A DNA stretch of 14,241 nt from Alphaproteobacteria bacterium (lineage in GTDB: Bacteria; Pseudomonadota; Alphaproteobacteria; Micavibrionales; Micavibrionaceae). The notes below the pieces were generated by a model that saw nothing but the letters and a program-made list of their open reading frames with translations, was not told the origin of the DNA and searched no databases. Position 1 is the stretch's first letter; each line of letters begins with the position of its first letter. The stretch covers positions 1-14,241 of the forward strand of contig JAGLKS010000147.1 of NCBI GenBank assembly GCA_023140905.1, read 5' to 3'. This document shows positions 12,387-14,241 of the stretch, piece by piece. The translations under genes and the position numbers were made by a program.

Positions 12387-13643
12387 ATGAATTTACAGGA
12401 ATTAAAATCACGCTCTCCTGCCGAGTTGTTGGCTTTTGCCGAAGAACTTGAAATAGAGAACTGCAACACAATGCGCAAACAAGATATGATGTTTGCAATT
12501 TTGAAACAGCTGGCTAGCCAGAATGTTCCCATTTCCGGTACAGGGGTATTGGAGGTTTTGCAAGACGGTTTTGGCTTCTTGCGATCTCCTGAAGAAAATT
12601 ATTTACCGGGACCGGATGATATTTATGTTTCGCCTTCGCAAGTGCGGCGCTTTGGTTTGCGTACCGGAGATATTGTTGAAGGGGAAATTCGTGCTCCAAA
12701 AGATTCCGAGCGGTATTTTGCTCTTTTGAGGGTTGGTTTAATCAGTAACGAGACACCCGAAAAGCTGCGTCATCGTATTAATTTTGATAACCTTACCCCT
12801 CTTTATCCAGATCGCAAAATTACTCTCGAAATTGATGATCCAACTAAAAATAATAGCGTACAACGTGTTATTGAACTGACTTCTCCGATTGGTTTTGGTC
12901 AGCGGGCATTGATTGTGGCTCCGCCGCGTACCGGTAAGACGGTTATGTTGCAAAATATTGCGACCTCTATTGCGGCTAATCATCCAGATGTATATTTGAT
13001 TGTTCTTCTTATTGATGAACGTCCGGAAGAAGTAACCGATATGGCACGCTCTGTTCATGGTGAAGTTGTATCTTCTACGTTTGATGAACCCGCATCCCGT
13101 CACGTACAAGTGGCCGAGATGGTCATGGAAAAAGCCAAGCGTCTTGTGGAGCATAAACGTGATGTTGTGATCTTGCTGGACTCTATAACACGTCTTGCAA
13201 GGGCTTATAACACGGTTGTACCCTCTTCCGGTAAAGTTTTGACTGGTGGTGTGGATGCTAATGCATTGCAGCGTCCCAAGCGCTTCTTTGGAGCTGCACG
13301 GAATATTGAGCAGGGCGGTTCTCTGACCATTATTGCTACAGCTTTGATTGATACGGGATCACGTATGGATGAGGTGATCTTTGAGGAATTCAAAGGAACC
13401 GGTAACTCCGAGATCGTTCTGGATCGTAAGATTGCTGATAAACGTGTCTTTCCGGCAATTGATATTAAAAAATCCGGCACACGAAAAGAAGAGCTTTTGG
13501 TTGATAAAGACACATTGCAAAAAATGTGGGTATTGCGCCGTATTCTCAATCCTATGGGTACAGTTGATGCCGTTGAATTCTTGCTTGGTAAACTTAAAAC
13601 TACCAAGAATAATGATGAATTCTTCAGATCTATGAACCAGTAA
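12387..13643 (+). CDS. rho: Transcription termination factor Rho
   Basis: Rho is a hexameric RNA-dependent ATPase that releases RNA polymerase from untranslated transcripts. The 418 residues cover the whole protein. The N-terminal helix bundle is at about 1-45. The cold-shock-like primary RNA-binding domain is at about 50-120, with DGFGFLRS at 60-67. The RecA-like ATPase has Walker A APPRTGKT at 178-185, the catalytic-Glu region [10 protein letters not shown] at 207-216, Walker [17 protein letters not shown] at 260-275, the Q-loop around [10 protein letters not shown] at 285-294 and the R-loop [10 protein letters not shown] at 333-342. No long inserted region is present. The ATG at 12387 gives the standard N-terminus MNLQELK; its ribosome binding site is weak. 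It probably has its own promoter 170-200 bases upstream. Its position beside hemH is common in alphaproteobacteria. Confidence 0.98.
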   Translation: MNLQELKSRSPAELLAFAEELEIENCNTMRKQDMMFAILKQLASQNVPISGTGVLEVLQDGFGFLRSPEENYLPGPDDIYVSPSQVRRFGLRTGDIVEGEIRAPKDSERYFALLRVGLISNETPEKLRHRINFDNLTPLYPDRKITLEIDDPTKNNSVQRVIELTSPIGFGQRALIVAPPRTGKTVMLQNIATSIAANHPDVYLIVLLIDERPEEVTDMARSVHGEVVSSTFDEPASRHVQVAEMVMEKAKRLVEHKRDVVILLDSITRLARAYNTVVPSSGKVLTGGVDANALQRPKRFFGAARNIEQGGSLTIIATALIDTGSRMDEVIFEEFKGTGNSEIVLDRKIADKRVFPAIDIKKSGTRKEELLVDKDTLQKMWVLRRILNPMGTVDAVEFLLGKLKTTKNNDEFFRSMNQ

Positions 13644-13717
13644 TTTCAAAAATATTATAGTCGTTTGATAGCTCAATAAAATAGCGGTGATCTAAAACAA
13701 CTATTGGAGATAGATAA

Positions 13718-14069
13718 ATGATTATTCCACGTATTTATACTGACGAGAGTGGAGAAACGCATTTTGGAAATGTGGATGTTCCTATAAAAGATAGTGGCTA
13801 TATTGGTTTTTTATCCGAGACTCTTCCTGTAACCGGTATTATATTTAGAGAAACGCCAGCAGATATACAATTATGAATGGCACAACGCTCCAAGTCGGCG
13901 TTACGTTATTATTCTGGAAGGAGATGTAAAATTTACGGTTTCTGACGGAGAAGAAAAAGAGTTTTTTGCAGGGGATGTTGTGTTACTGGAAGACACAACA
14001 GGCAAAGGGCATTATGCCCAGACTATTAGTAATAAAGTTAGAAAATCTATCTTTGTAATACTAGATTAG
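13718..14069 (+). pseudogene. Cupin domain protein disrupted by a 1-base frameshift
   Basis: A good GGAGA ribosome binding site (13706-13710) precedes the ATG at 13718. The first frame codes for 52 residues containing RIYTDESGETHF and GIIFRETPADI, then stops at 13874-13876. The family pattern continues in the next frame from 13866 as YNYEWHNAPSRRYVIILEGDV, then FFAGDVVLLEDTTGKGH, to a TAG at 14067-14069. One extra A near 13865 explains the break: without it GAT TAC AAT TAT reads straight through as a protein of 116 residues. The joined product is a small single-cupin protein whose function is not known. WHNAP and GKGH could supply metal-binding histidines. It is either a recent pseudogene or an assembly/sequencing error. 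No slippery sequence supports programmed frameshifting. It follows rho by 74 bases. Confidence 0.7.
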
Positions 14070-14205
14070 ATACTCTCAGGCGCTTGTTAGTTTCTGTTTG
14101 CCCAGCTCATTAGTGAATGTATTCTATGCGCATAAAACTCCGGGTGTGAGCTCGTGAGATGTAGTGCTTCCGAACAAAAGGTTTCACTATTATGTGCCTA
14201 AACAT

Positions 14206-14241
14206 ATGCTACACTCTTCATGCGGTCGAAGACAGGACACC
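14206..14241 (+). CDS. Possible start of the next gene (partial, perhaps mnmE)
   Basis: From an ATG at 14206 the sequence stays open to the window edge for 12 codons, ending in RRQDT. Proteins of the MnmE (tRNA-modifying GTPase) family often begin with a DTIFAL segment, and mnmE follows rho in many alphaproteobacteria, so this could be its first codons. No ribosome binding site is visible and other frames are open too, including an ATG at 14192. The call is a guess from context. Confidence 0.12.
   Translation, partial: MLHSSCGRRQDT

Noticed and set aside
12738..13154. 138-codon minus-strand open frame inside rho
   Set aside because: It is a shadow of the Rho ATPase domain with no supporting signals.

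Overview
The window looks like chromosomal DNA of an AT-leaning alphaproteobacterium. The supporting signs are a ferrochelatase gene close to rho, a cluster of GANTC sites (the CcrM methylation target) beside DnaA-box-like sequences, a ferrochelatase with a C-terminal cysteine cluster as in Caulobacter, and a heparinase II/III-like gene, rsmB and guaA in one neighbourhood. The lineage below class level cannot be read from this sequence. I see no rRNA, tRNA, CRISPR array, transposase or integrase.

Layout. Positions 1-467 hold the 3' end of a heparinase II/III-like gene. Positions 537-2294 hold a compact three-gene cassette with overlapping ends: a TIGR04255-family protein followed by two unrecognised small proteins. 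It is visibly more AT-rich than guaA and metE and is the most accessory-looking part of the window. guaA (GMP synthase) follows on the minus strand. Divergent from guaA is an isochorismatase-fold protein lacking the usual catalytic Asp, then the methionine pair metF and metE. metE converges on rsmB (16S rRNA m5C methyltransferase) with overlapping stop codons, and rsmB sits just downstream of an unknown 206-residue gene.

From 10239 to 10748 there is a 510-base gene-free region. It holds six GANTC sites in 233 bases, a 10-bp perfect inverted repeat, an inverted pair of DnaA-box-like sequences and a 29-base all-A/T tract. It lies between genes transcribed away from it on both sides. This is a candidate replication origin or a DnaA/CcrM-controlled regulatory region. 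To its right come a 62-residue small protein coupled to a ferrochelatase-like gene (hemH), a 334-base gap with a good promoter next to a perfect consensus DnaA box, and rho. The window ends with a cupin gene broken by a 1-base frameshift and a stretch that may begin the next gene.

How the genes relate. metF supplies methyl-tetrahydrofolate and metE uses it to make methionine without cobalamin. guaA completes GMP synthesis, rsmB modifies the ribosome, and rho terminates transcription. The hemH product lacks two of the three best-known catalytic residues, so its activity is in doubt. The three-gene cassette has no assigned function and is the best candidate for an undescribed system.
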